From Gemmatimonadota bacterium (GTDB taxonomy: Bacteria; Gemmatimonadota; Gemmatimonadetes; Gemmatimonadales; GWC2-71-9), in the NCBI GenBank assembly GCA_016180765.1, contig JACPAP010000250.1, forward strand, positions 1-5,617: a stretch of DNA of 5,617 bases, read 5' to 3'. How positions within the stretch are numbered: the stretch's first letter is position 1; the number at the start of each line of letters is the position of its first letter. Below are positions 4,951 through 5,617 of the stretch, piece after piece. A program made the position numbers and the translations under genes. Below the pieces are notes generated by a model. The model worked only from the letters and a program-made list of their open reading frames with translations. It made no database searches and had not been told where the DNA came from.

Positions 4951-5233
4951 CTAACCGAGGATCTCGTCCGCGGTGATCTCGACGCCGGGGAGCATGATCG
5001 GGTGCAGGGTCTCCCCGCGGCGGACGCGCCGGACCGTCCGGTAGCCGTCGGGCCCCGGGTCGGTGTAGGCTTCGATGGTCTCCGCCGGGAGGACGACCAA
5101 CCAGGCCTCTGGAATGCCGGCCGCCGCGTACAGCCGGAGCTTGGTCTTGGTCGTCTTCGTGGAACACGCCGGCCTCGGCCATGCGGTGGTCCTCCTCCAC
5201 CGTGAAGCGGCGTACCGCGACTGCCATGCCCAT
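4951..5233 (-). pseudogene. Uma2-family nuclease, N- and C-terminal parts joined out of frame
   Basis: Starting at ATG 5233, with AGGAGG nine bases upstream, the frame reads MGMAVAVRRFTVEEDHRM and AEAGVFHEDD, a standard Uma2 N-terminus. At about 5148 the Uma2 signal moves to another frame: TKLRLYAAAGIPEAWLVVL, ETIEAYTDPGPDGYR, then GVEITADEILG and TAG 4953-4951, a standard Uma2 C-terminus. Roughly 80-100 residues between EDD and KLR are missing, including the VQNPV, EPQPD and EVADTS blocks that hold the catalytic residues. The product is therefore dead. The missing region has a counterpart at 4654-4871, downstream on the same strand. Known: Uma2 proteins are putative restriction-like endonucleases, frequent as multicopy genes in cyanobacteria and some other phyla. 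Confidence 0.72.
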
Positions 5234-5242
5234 ACTATCGGT

Positions 5243-5248
5243 CCTCCT
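5243..5248 (-). promoter_or_regulatory. Ribosome binding site of the broken Uma2 gene
   Basis: AGGAGG on the minus strand, nine bases before ATG 5233, decides that start over ATG 5227 two codons on. The translation signal is intact although the gene is not. Confidence 0.5.
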
Positions 5249-5355
5249 CGGCGCAGCAGGCAAGTCCCCGGCATGGCCCAAGAAAGCGCCGCGGCCTTCG
5301 GGGACTGTCATCGGAATGTGGCGCAGCGGGGCGTTCCTACGCGAAGGAGCGCGGC

Positions 5356-5617
5356 TCACCGGCCGAGGATCACATCAATGCCATGGAGGATCTCCGCAAC
5401 CGGTTTGGCCGGGAGTCGCCCCACGCGCTCGGCGAGAACGGCGCGATCGATCGCGATGATCTGGGAAGCGTTGGCGACCGAGTCCTTGGGCAAACCCGTG
5501 GCCCTGGCCGGGAGCAGCGTGTTCCCCGGTGCGTCGGCCCAGACCAGGTTGCTGGTGCAGGGCACGCAGACGACGGTGGCGATCCGGCTGCGGTTCAGGG
5601 CGTTTCCTTGAACCACC
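5356..5617 (-). CDS. MazF/PemK-family endoribonuclease toxin, C-terminal part
   Basis: The gene enters from the right edge, so its N-terminus (about 30 residues) is outside. The visible part reads VVQGNALNRSRIATVVCVP, then TSNLVWADAPGNTLLPAR, GLPKDSVANASQIIAIDR and ERVGRLP, ending at TGA 5358-5356. This follows the MazF fold in order: the R-x-ATVVxxPxTSN strand with the conserved Thr, the LPxxxxGLxxDSVAxxxQIxAxDR block, and the VGRL C-terminal helix start. Known: MazF toxins cut single-stranded RNA at short motifs and are held by an upstream antitoxin, which would lie right of the window. What is visible is intact and of normal length. It is a different sequence from the MazF-like scrap at 3666-3752. 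Confidence 0.88.
   Translation of the reverse strand, partial: VVQGNALNRSRIATVVCVPCTSNLVWADAPGNTLLPARATGLPKDSVANASQIIAIDRAVLAERVGRLPAKPVAEILHGIDVILGR

Noticed and set aside
3863..5342. Shared 12-mer GCGTTCCTACGC at 3863-3874 and 5331-5342, each a short way past a minus-strand toxin-module stop
   Set aside because: One shared 12-mer is expected about once by chance in a GC-rich window of this size, and similarity does not extend beyond it.

Overview
The window looks like accessory DNA from an uncultured, GC-rich bacterium. That rests on strongly GC-rich third codon positions, the mix of Uma2, HEPN/nucleotidyltransferase, NYN and MazF/PemK families, and a phage-like lysis block. No gene allows a confident taxonomic call. 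All family assignments come from reading motifs in the translations; no search was run.

Layout, left to right. (1) 1-384, plus strand: the 3' end of an SLBB-type polysaccharide export protein with its middle missing. (2) 404-538, minus strand: a convergent, unrecognised C-terminal fragment. (3) 535-1143, plus strand: an NYN-domain (PIN-like) nuclease that lacks its N-terminal DGFN region and carries an in-frame TGA. (4) 1144-1476: mostly unassigned, with a 56-nt tRNA-like element on the minus strand that has acceptor, D-like and T arms but no anticodon arm. (5) 1477-2078, minus strand: a fibronectin type III protein split by a one-base homopolymer frameshift. (6) 2220-2530: a degenerate 21-bp tandem array built on a perfect 16-bp palindrome. 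(7) 2584-3441, minus strand: a phage-like lysis block with an unknown membrane protein, then an amidase N-terminus fused to a spanin-like coiled-coil membrane protein. (8) 3666-3865, minus strand: an antitoxin tail fused to a PemK/MazF start. (9) 3898-4585, minus strand: an apparently intact HEPN/MNT toxin-antitoxin pair. (10) 4654-5233: a Uma2 nuclease gene in pieces, with a second copy of the SLBB C-terminal tail between the pieces. (11) 5356-5617, minus strand: the C-terminal part of a MazF/PemK toxin that runs off the window.

The dominant feature is erosion by internal deletion. Six or more unrelated genes start and end in recognisable family sequence but have lost interior blocks, often with a frame change at the join, and the tRNA-like element shows the same pattern. 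Only the HEPN/MNT pair, and perhaps the right-hand MazF, look intact. Either this is a real gene graveyard (a decayed prophage plus toxin-antitoxin and nuclease cassettes) or an assembly that has lost short blocks. The sequence alone cannot separate the two. The functional core that can be defended is a set of toxin-antitoxin and nuclease modules beside a degraded phage lysis region. The 21-bp palindromic array is the most unusual non-coding element.
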